Positions 39,703-51,033 of a DNA stretch of 64,000 nucleotides are shown here, one piece after another. Below the pieces are notes generated by a model. It was not told the origin of the DNA, did no database searches, and was given only the letters and a program-made list of their open reading frames with translations. A program made the translations under genes and the position numbers. Source of the DNA: Dipteris shenzhenensis (Eukaryota > Polypodiophyta > Polypodiopsida > Gleicheniales); assembly GCA_047967505.1 (NCBI GenBank), contig CM106539.1; one strand, 5' to 3'. Within the stretch, counting starts at the first letter, position 1. The number at the start of each line of letters is the position of its first letter.

Positions 39703-41053
39703 ACCTGCCATCAATCAATCCTTGTCATCATAGAGCAGATGTCGTACAGGAAGAGTCTTGTTCTTTGTATCATTGTATGACATGGTCTTACCCACTCTCA
39801 AGATCTTTGATTGCCATACCTGGGAATTCGAGCTATCCAAATGTACTGAACTCTCTGTCGGGGGTCGCCATTCAATCATCTTACAGGAATAGTGGTCTCT
39901 AGGTGAGTAGTATGATGTGCATCCCCGTCCCCTGGTATATCTGATGCGTCCCGCTGATCTCCCTCTAGCTCGAGATCCATATGCTCTAGCGGGTAGTGTC
40001 TCCAGGGACCGTAGCATGAGTCCCCCATATGACGTTACTCCTGGTGATGGTTGGGGTAATAAAGGAGTAAGGGCGTTCTTCTCCAGATTCTTCACAGCTA
40101 AAGGAACTAACTCCCTTATGTAGTGAAATGTGAGAGAAGCCTTGCGGAATATAACCATACTAGTACCTTCATATTTCAAGAAATCAAGACAATTAGTAAC
40201 TTCATTTTCTTATGTTAAGTGTGCTAAAATGCATCGATAAATGGCAATACATCATACATGCCTTCACGAGTCCCACATTGAAAGGTCCTTGTTCTAACTT
40301 GCCTTTTTTGTGGATGGATGCACGTGAGTTGGCACACTTCTTAACCAAATTTGCTGATGAAGGTTTCTAAACATGATACTGGCACACTATATACTACCGA
40401 CGGAATGGATAGATGCATATAATCATCCATCCTATGATATTAGTTGATTTTTTGTTTACAACTTTTGGCTAATACTGAGATTTTTGGGTGCAGATTGTCC
40501 TTTTTATGGGTGTATATACAATAAACATGGGGTTTTGAGACAACTCAGTGATCTCTAGCTACTGCTATGATTATGCAAGTTTTTGAGCAGAATAGTAATT
40601 TTTATCTTACCACCTTCCATCAGAACTGATTGTATGGGATTTTTGGAAAAAAGGAGGACTGCTAATGAATGAATTGGGACACCTTGTAGTCCCCTTCCAA
40701 TTTATATTCAGTTGCTAATATTACGGAATTTTACTTCAAGAAAGGCCAATGTAACGATTTATAATATTCTATGATCCAGTTGTGTGGGGAACAATAGGAC
40801 TTGGGATTTAAGGGACTTTGAAGAATTACATGGGAAAGGGGTGTAATTCTTGCAATTACAAACAGTAGATTTGAAGTTGTTTAATGAACTAATAATGAAA
40901 TGATTGATTCAAAGTTTTTAAAGTATATCAAGGATGTTGGATTGAGATATGATAAAGAGTAGTAGAAATGTAGGTTGAAACACACATTAGCCTAACCATT
41001 GTGAGGTAAGAAAAATCTCATGACTAATGGTTGGACTTGGCTTTGACTAGCAG

Positions 41054-41701
41054 GCCTCTTTGTGGCGCAAGGATTTAATGGCTCTTGGGTATGTGGATCT
41101 CCTACCCGCCCCATCACTTGGATGCCAGGCCATTATGACTATGCTGAATAAAAGAGTCCATGATAAAATCATTGCCATAGATATGCAGGAAATCAAAGAG
41201 CACCCTGAGTCAAATAAACTACTGGTTATGCTACTGTCCATCAATGATTGGTGCAGAATTTTAGTGATTGGAAAGGGCAATACAGATAAAATTTTGGAGG
41301 TGATCAATCGGCTATCTTTGTCTTTGGACCAATTAATGGAGGAAGATAATATTGCTTTGGTGGAATTTGCAGAGAAGTCTCTTGAAACAATGAGGGACCT
41401 CTTTATGTATTCCAATCTCCCTCCCCCAGTAGGACCTTTGTCCCTGGATAGTTTGGACCTGAAATGCTTTCCTTTACCAAAAGGGTCCTCTTCCAACGCA
41501 ACACAGCATAGTTTCAGTGATCTTGAGGGTCTATCAGAGGATGTACAAGAGACAATATTCCCAGATCAACTCATGCCTATTGCAATCACTCCAAAAAAGA
41601 GCTCTACGCATACATATACTAACCCTTATTTTCCTCCACAGGTATTGGAAGCTGAATTGTTGGCATATGATAAAACAAAGTTTGGGAACTTCATGATATG
41701 A
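41054..41701 (+). CDS. ORF-U, longest copy (acceptor-like TAG is CAG)
   Basis: This copy reads through the site where most others stop, because TTTTCCTCCACAG replaces CCCTCCATAG. The frame therefore extends to about 213 codons with a C-terminal -LEAELLAYDKTKFGNF-. Just upstream of that site the sequence TATACTAACCC followed by pyrimidines and CAG is a textbook plant branch point and acceptor, so this boundary may be an intron end and not coding. The next frame (-MNLLAPFAPDMWIFLADL-) is shifted by one base. The product is unrecognised. Confidence 0.38.
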   Translation, partial: ASLWRKDLMALGYVDLLPAPSLGCQAIMTMLNKRVHDKIIAIDMQEIKEHPESNKLLVMLLSINDWCRILVIGKGNTDKILEVINRLSLSLDQLMEEDNIALVEFAEKSLETMRDLFMYSNLPPPVGPLSLDSLDLKCFPLPKGSSSNATQHSFSDLEGLSEDVQETIFPDQLMPIAITPKKSSTHTYTNPYFPPQVLEAELLAYDKTKFGNFMI

Positions 41702-43125
41702 ATTTATTAGCACCCTTTGCACCAGATATGTGGATTTTTCTGGCCGATCTTGTTAAATCATCTAAAGCATTGAAAATGGAAGCAAAAAGCCAAGCATAGG
41801 GCTTCAATATTAGCATCACACATATCCACCCTCGTTCAAATTTCTGCCCGATGTCAACATTTGCTACAGGCAGATAACCTTCCCCCGTGGGTGTTTTTGA
41901 GAGCTGTAAGAGCCGGATTTCAAAAATAGAAAGGAGGACTCCTAAGTACCTAAATGATATCTTCAATGTTGGGAGACTTTATATCGAGTGCAGATGTTTG
42001 GAGGATGCTAGCACACAGTTGTTGTCCATGTCCCCCAACTTGACTTGCAATATTTCATATTTTGGCACTTGTTGAACTCCCAAACATATTCCGTAAAGGG
42101 TAATAATACAAGATAAATAATAATAACTAGTAAGTGGCAGTAATCATTCCTTTTAATAAATATAACAAATAGGAGTGACTCATGAAGAACGAACGACATA
42201 TACATATCTTATAGACATATATCGAGCATATAGGACCGTTATCATCATCCTTGAAGGCGATACAACTTCTCTGTCATGTCTCCAGAGAGTATAACCATGC
42301 CATCTGTTACTACTCGAGGCTCTGTGTCGTTGCATAAATTGCCAGCACTTGACATCCTAGCTCTCTGCTCTCATAGGGCATGCATCTTGCCCTCAACCAT
42401 TATAGAGCTGCGCGTCCGATGTAATCTCGACTGAAAGTCCAAACGACTAGATCAACTTGTATGGCTTTACGTTAGGGACATCGCATTTCTGTCGCGCTAG
42501 GTCCGCCACTCCTATGGAGTGTCTAGGCATTACCTTTGCTTCCTTGTATCCCACCGAGGTACTCAACGAATCGTTACTCAATTGGGCACTGCAGAATGAC
42601 CGTCCAACCCTTTGTGCTCTACCTATTCATATACAGAGTACTAGCGTATCGTAAAGGAACATGAGAAGGTATGCATGGAGGAGCCCGTTCTAATTCCCTG
42701 CCTCGCTCCATATGTTAGAGGTGCATTAAAACAAAAGGGATGGATCCGTCAACGAAGTCTCTCCTTCGTAAATGATGGGGGAGCTCACTGCCATTTGGCT
42801 AGCGTATCTTCGCTTTCCCTCCAAGACTAAGCTATTGCTAGTGGTACGGCTCAAGATATAAACGTCTCTTGTTCTTCTGCTCTTTCAAATAAAACACACG
42901 ATATTTAGATCACGGGCCGCGTTCTAGCTCTTGCAGTCAAGTCTCAAGTATTTCCAGGTCATAACTCACCTGTGCTCCTTCCATTTTTGAACTTGTACAC
43001 ATTTCTCGGAGTCCTCTAGCAACTCACTAAACTTGTTCAGTGCTCTCAGTTCCTTTTTTGTGTGTGCTCCCCTTCGTGTTCTTGTTCAGTCAATCTTAGA
43101 ATGGTGAGTATTTTGCTACTCAACG

Positions 43126-44094
43126 CTAGTCTTTTTTCCTATTCCAATTTAGGTTCAGATACCTCTTTCCCTTTCCTCCATAGGCCATGCTGATGACTCT
43201 TGATATCACTTTCTTCAACCCATATTTCCCGTCCAAAGGGATATTTTCATAACATTTACATATATCTGCAGTGGAGACCGATTGGATACTTTGTGGTAAA
43301 TTTAATTTCACCTCGTATATGGAACTGACAATCCAAAATGCACTCACTGTAATGTTAGCCTCGAATTCAATTTGCTCTTGGAGATCCCTAGATGAATTCA
43401 TGATGGGATCCAAACATGCTTATAATGCAAAAGTAATTAATGATGCCAATTCCGAGAATATACAAAGGTGTGCATTAGTAATCCATCTGAAAGTGTTTTT
43501 GTGAGCTTTGAAAGTAGCCATTAGATATGGGAAAATATGAGAATCCAAAGTAATAATCAAGTTAAAGTTTTGAATATCTTTGACCAGTCGGTCTAAGATG
43601 TCTGGGTTATCCACTCTCGCGAAGTTCCTGCTCGATACCCTTAATTCTGCTTGGTCATAAATGATTTTCTTACAAATATATGCTGGAGTCGACGAAGCTG
43701 ACTTATCTGTAGAAGTAATAAGGAGGGATCTTGTTAGTCTCCTCACTTCCTTCATTACAGGCGGCGTCTTTAAGGGATCCCTACTTCCCACAATGTTTAG
43801 CTTCTTTCTCTCTACTAGTTTTTCCAAATAGTTACTACAAAATAATCCGAATTCCCTGTCCATTGGGTTCAATATTTCCAACAACTCGGGACTGAGTGTG
43901 ATCACTTGGTTCCAGATCATATATAACACATTTAGTGTCCCACCAATGCTCAACTGTTTTCTAAGGATATGTCCTAATCCCTTCTTCAAATATTCCTTTA
44001 ATGTGTTCTCAATCACAATTTCATTATCAATGGTACACACATGTCCCCATTCTATGTTAATGAATTTTGTAAAAGTACTGTTGCCATCAATCAA
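43126..44094 (-). pseudogene. Penelope-like RT fragment, right module
   Basis: The frame runs from -FINIEWGHVC- through the fingers motif. A CAA-to-TAA stop falls in the -FALQAC- segment near 43,420, then motif A follows (-TADICKCYENIPLD-). Unlike most copies, the upstream N-terminal part is deleted. It stops after -NWNRKKD-. Confidence 0.7.
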
Positions 44095-45527
44095 TCCTTG
44101 TCATCATAGAGCAGATGTCGTATAGGAAGATTCTTGTTCTTTATATCAGTGTATGACATGGTCTTACCCCCTCTCAAGATCTTTGATTGCCGTACTTGGG
44201 AATCCGAGCTATCCAAATGTACTGAACTCTCCGCCGAGGGTCGCCATTCAATCACCTTATGGGAATAGTGGTCTCTAGGTGAGTAGTATGATGTGCATCC
44301 CAGTCCCCTGGTATATCCGATGCATCTCGCTGATCTCCCTCTAGCTCGAGATCCATATGTTCTATCGGGTAGTGTCTACGGGGACCGTAGCATGAGTTCC
44401 CCATATGACATTACTCCTGGTGATGGTTGGGGTAATCAAGGAGCAAGGGGGTTCTTCTCCAGATTAAAACTAGCTCCCTTATGTAGTGAAATGTGAGAGA
44501 AGCCTTGCGGAATATCGCCATACCACTAGCCTTCATAGTTCAAGAAATCAAGACAATTAGTAACTTCATTTTCGTATGTTAAGTGTGCTAAAATGCATCG
44601 ATAAATGGCAATACATCATACATGCCTTCATGAATAAAAGGAAGGAGTTGAACGCAGCTTTCAGTAGCCTGTTTGGAAAGAATGCTGACAAATTGTGCAG
44701 CATATATACAAAATCCCATGGTCGTACCATAAGCCTGCAGTCCCACATTAAAAGGTTCTTGTTCTTACTTGCCTTTTTTGTGGATAGATGCGCATGAGTT
44801 GGCATACTTCTCAACTAAATTTGCTGATGAAGGTTTCTGAAGATGATACTGGCACACTATATACTATCGGCGGAATGGATAGATGCATATAATCATCCAT
44901 CCTATGATATTAGTTGATTTTTTGTTTACAACTTTTGGCTAATACTGATAATTTTGGGAGTAGATTGTCCTTTTTATTGTGTATACATACCATAAACATG
45001 GGATTTGGAGACAACTCTGTGATCTCTAGCTACTGTTGTGATTATGCAAGTTTTTGGGTAGAACAGTAATTTTTATCTTACCACCTTCCATCAGAACTGA
45101 TTGTATGGGATTTTTGGAAAAAAGAAGGACTGCTAATGAATGAATTGGGACACCTTGTAGTCCCCTTCCAAATTATATTCAATTGCTAAGATTACGGAAT
45201 TTTTAATTCCAGCAAGGTCAATGTAACGATTTATAATATTCTATGATCCAGTTGTATGGGGAACAATAGGACTTGGGATTTAAGGGACTTTGGAGAATTA
45301 CATGGGAAAGGGGTGTAATTCTTGCAATTACAAACGGTAGATTTGAAGTTGTTTAATGAACTAATGAAATGATTGATTCAAAGACTTTAAAGTATATCAA
45401 GGATGTTGGATTGAGATATCATAAAGAGTAGTAGAAATGTAGGTTGAAACACACACTAGCCTAACCATTGTGAGGTAAGAAAAATTTAATGGCTAATGGT
45501 TGGACTTTGGCTTTGACTAGCAGGCCT

Positions 45528-46100
45528 CTTTGTGGCACAAGGCTTTGGGTATGTGGGTCCGCTACCCGCCCCATCACTTGGATGCCAGGCATTATGACTA
45601 TGCTGAATAAAAGAGTCCATGACAGAATTGTTGCCATAGATATGCAGGAAATCAAAGAGCACCCTAAGTCAAATAAACTACTGGGTATGGTACTGTCCAT
45701 CAATGATTGGTGTAGAATTTTAGTGATTGGAAAGGGCAATACAGATAAAATTTTGGAGGTGATCAATCGGCTATCTTTGTCTTTGGACCAATTAATGGAG
45801 GAAGATAATATTGCTTTTGTGGAATTTGCAGAGAAGTCTCCTGAAACAATGAGGGACCTCTTCATGTATTCCAATCTCCCTCCCCCAGCAGGACCTTTGT
45901 CCCTGGATAGTTTGGGCCTGAAATGCTTTCCTTTACCAAAAGGGTCCTCTTCCAACATAACAGAGCATAGTTTCTGTGATCTTGAGGGTCTATCAAAGGA
46001 TGTACAAGAGACAATATTCTCAGATCAACTCATGCCTGCTGCAATCACTCCAAAAAAGAGCTCTACGCATACATATACTAACCCTTATTTCCCTCCATAG
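45528..46100 (+). pseudogene. ORF-U, copy with frame damage at its start
   Basis: Short deletions near 45,543 (CAAGGCTTTGGG) and 45,590 shift the first 40 or so codons. From -MTMLNKRVHDRI- onward the frame matches the others to the TAG of CCCTCCATAG. Confidence 0.4.
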
Positions 46101-47397
46101 GTATTGGAAGCTGAATTGTTGCATATAATAAAACAAAATTTGGGAACTTCATGATATGAATTTATTAGCACCCTTTGCACTAGATATGTGGATTTTTTTG
46201 GCCGATCTTGTTGAATCATCTAAACCATTGAAAATGGAAGCAAAAAGCCAAGCATAGAGCTTCAATATTAGCATCACACATAGCCACCCTCATTCAAACT
46301 TTTGCCCGATGTCAGCATTTGCTATAGGCAGATGCCCTTCCCCCGTGGGTGTTTTTGGGAGGTGTAAGAGCCGGATTTCAGAAATAGAAAGGAGGACTCC
46401 AAGTACCTGAATGATATCTTCAATGTTGGGAGACCTTATATCAAGTGCAGATGTTTGGAGGATGCTAGCACACAGTTGTTATCCATGTCCCCCAACTTGA
46501 CTTGCAATATTTCATATTTTGGCACTTGTTGGACTCCCAAACATATTTCGTAAATGGTAATAATACAAAATAAATAATAATAACCAGTAAGTGGCAGTAA
46601 TCATTCCTTTTAATAAATATAACAAATAGGAGTGACTCATGAAGAACGAACGGCATATACATATCTTATAGACATATACCGAGCATATAGGACCCTTACC
46701 ATCATCCTTCGAGGCAATACAACTTCTCTGTCATGTCTCCAAAGAGTATAACCATGCCGTCTGTTACTGCTCGAGGCTCTGCATTGTTGCATAAATTGCC
46801 ACCAATTGACATCCTAGCTCTCATAGGGCATGCATCTCCCCCTCAACCATTATAGAGCTGCTCGTCCGATGTAATTTCAACTGAACGTCCAGACGACTAG
46901 ATCAACTTGTATGGCTTCACGTTAGGGACATCGCGTTTCCATCATGCTAGGTCCACCACTCCTATGGAGTGTGTAGGGATTACCTTAGCTTCCTTGTATC
47001 CCACCGAGGTACTCAACGAATCGTTACTCAGTTGGGCACTCTAGAATTACCGTCAACAAAGTCTCTCCTTCGTAAACAATGGGGGAGCTCACTGCCGTTT
47101 GGCTAGCATACCTTCGCTTTCCCTCCAAGACTAAGCTATTGCAAGCGGTGCGGCTCAAGATAAGAACATCTCCTATTCTTCTACTCTTTCAAATAAAACA
47201 CACGATATTTAGATCGCGGGCCGCATTTTGTCTGGCTCTTGCAGTCAGTCTCGAGTATTTCTAGGTCATATCTCACCTGTGCTCCTTCCATTTTTGAACT
47301 TGTACACACTTCTCAAAGTCCTCTAGCAACTCCCTAAACTTGTTCAGTGCTCTCATAAACTTTTTTGTGTGTGCTCCCCTTCCTCTTCTTGTTCAGT

Positions 47398-47755
47398 CAA
47401 TCCTATTCCAGTTTAGGTTCAGATACCTCTTTGCCTTTCCTCCATAGGCCATGCTGATGACTTCTGATATCACTTTCTTCAACCCATATTTCCCGTCCAA
47501 AGGGATATTTTCATAACATTTACCTATATTTGTAGTGAAGACCGATTGGATACTTTGTGGTAAATTCAATTTCACCTCGTATATGGAAATGACAATCCAA
47601 AATGCAGTCACTGTAATGTTAGCCTCCAATTTAATTTGCTCTTGGAGATCCCTAGATGAATTCATGATGGGATCCAAACATGCTTGTAATGCAAAAGTAA
47701 TTGATGATGCCGATTCTGAGAATATACAATGGCGTGCATTAGTAATCCATTTGAA
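47398..47755 (-). pseudogene. Penelope-like RT fragment broken by copia DNA
   Basis: It covers motif A (-TTNIGKCYENIPLD-, aspartate changed to asparagine) and the -FWIV-SIYEV- region. It is interrupted at CCATTTGAAA, in the fingers motif, by copia RNase H sequence. The RT does not resume on the far side of the copia block, so this is a truncation or rearrangement and not a clean insertion. Confidence 0.68.
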
Positions 47756-48283
47756 ATTGCAGTATGGACTATTTTATGAGACTAGGGTTCAGATACAGTT
47801 GCATGGATACACTCATGCTGATTGGGCTGGTAGTATTTCTAATAGATGATCTACAAGTGGATATATAATCTCTTTTGGGAGTGTTGCAGTCACTTGGAGC
47901 AGCAAGAAATAGCATACAGTTGCCTTGTCGAGTACAGAGGCTGAGTACACGGGTGCAGCAATGGTTGGATGTGAGGTAGCTTGGTTGCATAAGCTACTTT
48001 ATGATATGCATCAATCTAGAGATGGGCCAGTTGTCATTTATTGTGACAACATGAGCAGTATACACTTGGTAAATAACCTAGTCTATCATGTTAGAACAAA
48101 GCACATTGAGGTGCATTATCACTATGTGCGAGAGAAGGTTCTAGTAGGTCTTATTGATCTAGTTTATGTCAGCACAGAGGATCAGGTAGCTGACATATTG
48201 ACAAAGGCATTGGGTGCAGAGAAGCTGCGCAAGTTGAGAGACTTGCTTGGTGTGCAGAAATTGGGATTGAGCTTGAGGGGGAG
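47756..48283 (+). pseudogene. Copia element 1: pol 3' end (RNase H)
   Basis: It begins abruptly in -LQYGLFYE- and encodes the copia RNase H end: -HADWAGS-, -STSGY-, -SSTEAEY-, -DNMSSIHL-, -RTKHIEVHYHYVRE-, -VSTEDQVADILTK-, -LRGSVEI-. Stop codons lie near 47,846 and 47,910. Everything 5' of RNase H is missing. It is followed by a GAGGGGGAG polypurine tract (48,275-48,283) and an LTR. Confidence 0.88.
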
Positions 48284-48636
48284 TGTTGAGATATCGAGCT
48301 CCACTCGTGATATGCCAGGGTGACCGTTGTGCATTTATGTCACCGACTTGTTAGCTGCAGATGTGATTGGTACACCGTCCATGAATAATAGTTGGATGAC
48401 AACTATCTTTATGTACTCTAGTTAGTGGCTCAGTTAGTATGCCACCTTAGTTAGCTGAGTTCGGTTTGAGACCCACATATAGGGTTCACCTATTCTTTTG
48501 TACTTAGAGTTCTTTTGGCTTTCACAACTAAGAAGAGGAAAACTATTTTCAGCTTCCACCTTTGTGTATATTCCCCCATTGTGTATGTGAGAAAGTTGCA
48601 AGTGAGACTCCTTCCTTCTCTCCCACTCTCTTCACA
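48284..48636 (+). repeat. Copia LTR, complete (353 bp)
   Basis: The LTR starts TGTTGAGATATC directly after the polypurine tract and ends TTCACA directly before the primer-binding site. It serves both as 3' LTR of element 1 and 5' LTR of element 2, so the elements are arranged LTR-sharing in tandem. Confidence 0.87.
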
Positions 48637-48648
48637 TGGTATCAGAGC
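48637..48648 (+). other. Copia primer-binding site
   Basis: TGGTATCAGAGC immediately follows the LTR and matches the 3' end of plant initiator tRNA-Met, as is usual for copia elements. Confidence 0.9.
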
Positions 48649-49395
48649 TCGGTTTGTGGTAAGGAGCTCAAGAAAGCAAACCAAATTTACGGTGTCCTAC
48701 TAAGAGGATCAGTGTTGCTTTCCTTTTTTTGCAAGTTTGGGAGCAAATCTCTATAGGTAGCACAGTTGAAAAGTGCAAGAGTGTACTATCTCAGATTGGG
48801 ATGCCCTTCGCGGTGTGGCAAAAGGGAAGTATATGCTACGGGCGAGGGCAAAGCCCTCAGTGATTTTTTTTTTTTGATTCGAGGCCATTTCAAGGCCCCT
48901 TTTGGTGGTGGAAGTTTTGCACAGGCACTTAGGAAAGTGCCATGTTTTTGCTGTGACCATTGTTTTGCAGGTCGGTGAAAAGTTATTGTAGAAATTACAT
49001 CGTATGCATGTGCGCAGAGATATTGGGAGTGATAGAATCATTCTTATTGCCTATTGATGCATACTTGTCACTAGGAAGTAGAGGTAGAGGTAGAGACAGA
49101 GGCTGAGGTAGAGGCAGAGTAGGCCGATTTGGAGGCCGTGGTAGAAATCAGAATATGCAGCAAATTCAAGAAAACCAATCCTATGGAGGACATGGTAACT
49201 TTAGAGGTGCCAAAGAGGTCGTGGTGGATAGCAGAGAGGCCAAAATGAAAACAGCAATGTTGAATGCTACTACTATGGTAAAATGGGTCATATAATTAAA
49301 GACTGCTATAAAAAGCAAAATGACATCATGACTGAAAAATTGCAGCAAGGCAATTATGCATCCTCTAGTAGATAGGGTGATGACAGAAATGAGCA
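48649..49395 (+). pseudogene. Copia element 2: leader and remnant of gag
   Basis: The leader contains a T-rich block (near 48,867) of unclear origin. At about 49,065 a Gly/Arg-rich Gag tail begins (repeats of GGTAGAGGTAGAG), followed by a zinc-knuckle remnant near 49,263-49,305. In it the second cysteine is tyrosine (-CYYYGKMGHIIKDC-). The N-terminal two thirds of Gag are deleted. Confidence 0.72.
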
Positions 49396-49396
49396 T

Positions 49397-50089
49397 TTGC
49401 TTATGGTCCAACACATGACCAATTCTGTGACAAGTGCAGAAGAAAGCAATGATGTGTGCTATGTTGACTCAGGTGCATCAAACCACATGACAGGTCATGC
49501 AAAATGGATGCAGGATGCAAGGAAAATGGAAAGACCAGGATTTGTGGAGACTGGTGATGATACTACACATCCTATTGTGCAAATTGGTAAAATTCCTTTG
49601 TCTATGCAGGATGGAAAAAAGAAATACCTGTCTGATGTATTTCATGTCCCAAATACCACCAAGAACCTGGTTTCTGTTGGTCAAATGGTTGAGCAGGGCT
49701 TGCAGGTCAGATTTAATCCTCATGGATGCTTTGTTGAGGATATGAAAAATAAAGGTCGCTTGAGAGAAAAAGGGAAGAAGAAGGGCAAGATGTTCACGTT
49801 GGATGTGGACATGCTTGAATTGAGTGCAGCAATGTTTACACATGGGACTGGTGTAGTTGCAGATATTGAAATATGGCATAAACGCATTGGTCATGTTAAT
49901 GTACAACGAATTAAATTAATGCAGACCCAAAATATTGTTGCAAGATTGCCTAAGTTCAAGGTTGCAAAAATGCATAAGTTACGTGAAGCCTATCAATTTG
50001 GAAAACAAGCAAGGAGCTGGTATAAAGCAGTAAATGTGATTGATGATATAGATGCACAAAATGGTAATGCTGCACAGAATTCACAATAG
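49397..50089 (+). pseudogene. Copia element 2: protease and integrase N-terminus
   Basis: The protease active site -VDSGASNHMTG- lies near 49,466. The integrase zinc domain starts at -WHKRIGHVN-, but the expected cysteine pair before -QFGKQAR- is changed (-REAYQFGKQAR-). The integrase catalytic core is deleted: right after this point the sequence jumps to the variable linker before the RT. The frame ends at TAG. Confidence 0.85.
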
Positions 50090-50116
50090 CAATCACAAGA
50101 TATTAGTGGACCTATA

Positions 50117-51030
50117 GTGTCCTCTAGTAGTGGTTCACATACTTCGCCATGGATAGGCAGATTGAGATCAGGAGGATCTCCTCAAAGCAATGCAGATAGT
50201 GGTATGCAAGTATCACAAAAAGGAAAAGAGAAAGTAGATCAGTCCATGGTTGATGTGAATGCAGGTCACTCTTATGTGGATGGTGAATCCAATGGCTCAA
50301 AACAGCAGAGCCTTGATGATGAGTTGGTTATTCCTTCTGTTGTTACACTTGGAGTGAGGAAGATAATGGATGTTTTGAGAACACCTGGTAGTGAGCCTAT
50401 TTTGCGCAGGTCTACCAGAGCTAGGTATCCTATGGATAGGCTAAAATATGATGGATTTGCAGCCATTCACTATGCCTATATGGTCAAAGTGATACATGAA
50501 CCAGAACCCACTTCTTTGAAGCAAGCCATGGGAAAAGAAAAATGGGAGAAAGCTATGGATGAAAAATGGATGCCTTGAAAGCAAATGCTACATGGGAATT
50601 GGTGCCTTTGCCTAAAGACAAGAATGCAAATGATTGCAAGTGGGTAAGGTGAAGCACAATGCAGATGGTTCTGTGAATAGATACAAGGCAAGATTAGTTG
50701 TCAAGGGGTATGCATAGACATATGGCATTGATTATGAAGAAACATTTAGTCTGGTTGCAAAGATGGCAACCATGAACCAGTCATTGCTATGGCTACATCA
50801 AAGGGATGGTCTTTACATTAGATGGATGTAAAGAATCCTTTCTTGCATGGTGATTTGTAAGAAGAGGTCTATATGGAGCAGCCACCAGGTTATGTTCATG
50901 CTGTTTATCCTGAGTTTGGTTGAAGAAAGCCTTGTATGGCTTGAAGCAAGCACCCAGAGTATGGTATGACAAGATAGGATAGTATCTTGTCACTATTGGC
51001 TTTTAGATTTCCAAGGCAGATTTCTCACTT
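50117..51030 (+). pseudogene. Copia element 2: linker and 5' part of reverse transcriptase
   Basis: The order is a Ser/Gly-rich linker, -RRSTRARYPMDRL-, -EPTSLKQAM-, then after a one-base shift near 50,565 -ALKANATWELVPLPKDK-, -NRYKARLVVKGY- and -GIDYEETFS-. Many further shifts and stops follow, so no RT can be made. Confidence 0.85.
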
Positions 51031-51033
51031 TAT

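Larger units (their letters stand above)
36066..42700. repeat. Large palindrome, arms about 3.3 kb, loop about 35 bp
   Basis: The left arm ends near 39,408 (...GTAAACCTAGGACAGT) and the right arm starts near 39,444 (AACTGTCCCAGGTTTAC...). Module features pair symmetrically: the minisatellite (39.0 and 39.8 kb), the -MVIFRKASLTFHYIREL- frame (38.65 and 40.18 kb), ORF-U (37.2 and 41.5 kb) and the tail (36.3 and 42.5 kb). The pair sums drift by about 100 bp, so the arms have accumulated indels and the palindrome is not new. Confidence 0.82.
39444..47755 (-). repeat. Array modules, RT on minus strand, right of the palindrome
   Basis: Two modules are visible. The first has ORF-U at 41,060, the tail to 43.1 kb and the RT at 43,126-44,094. 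At about 44,087 the RT is joined directly to TTGCCATCAATCAATCC, losing the N-terminal part. The second has the long module, ORF-U at 45,489 and a tail with a deletion near 47,051 (AGAATTACC joined to GTCAACAAAG). Its RT is broken off by copia DNA at 47,756. A frame -LKCIDKWQYIIHAFMNKR- (44.6 kb, also 18.1 kb) is conserved in the long module, with unknown meaning. Confidence 0.8.

Noticed and set aside
1-47755. Reading the array as a CRISPR-like or classical short-unit satellite
   Set aside because: Units are several kilobases long, contain sub-modules and coding relics, and occur in both orientations. There are no short repeats with spacers.
48867-48881. Run of T as an SSR or a poly-A tail of a retroposon
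   Set aside because: It is a single short homopolymer without target duplication or a recognisable body on either side.
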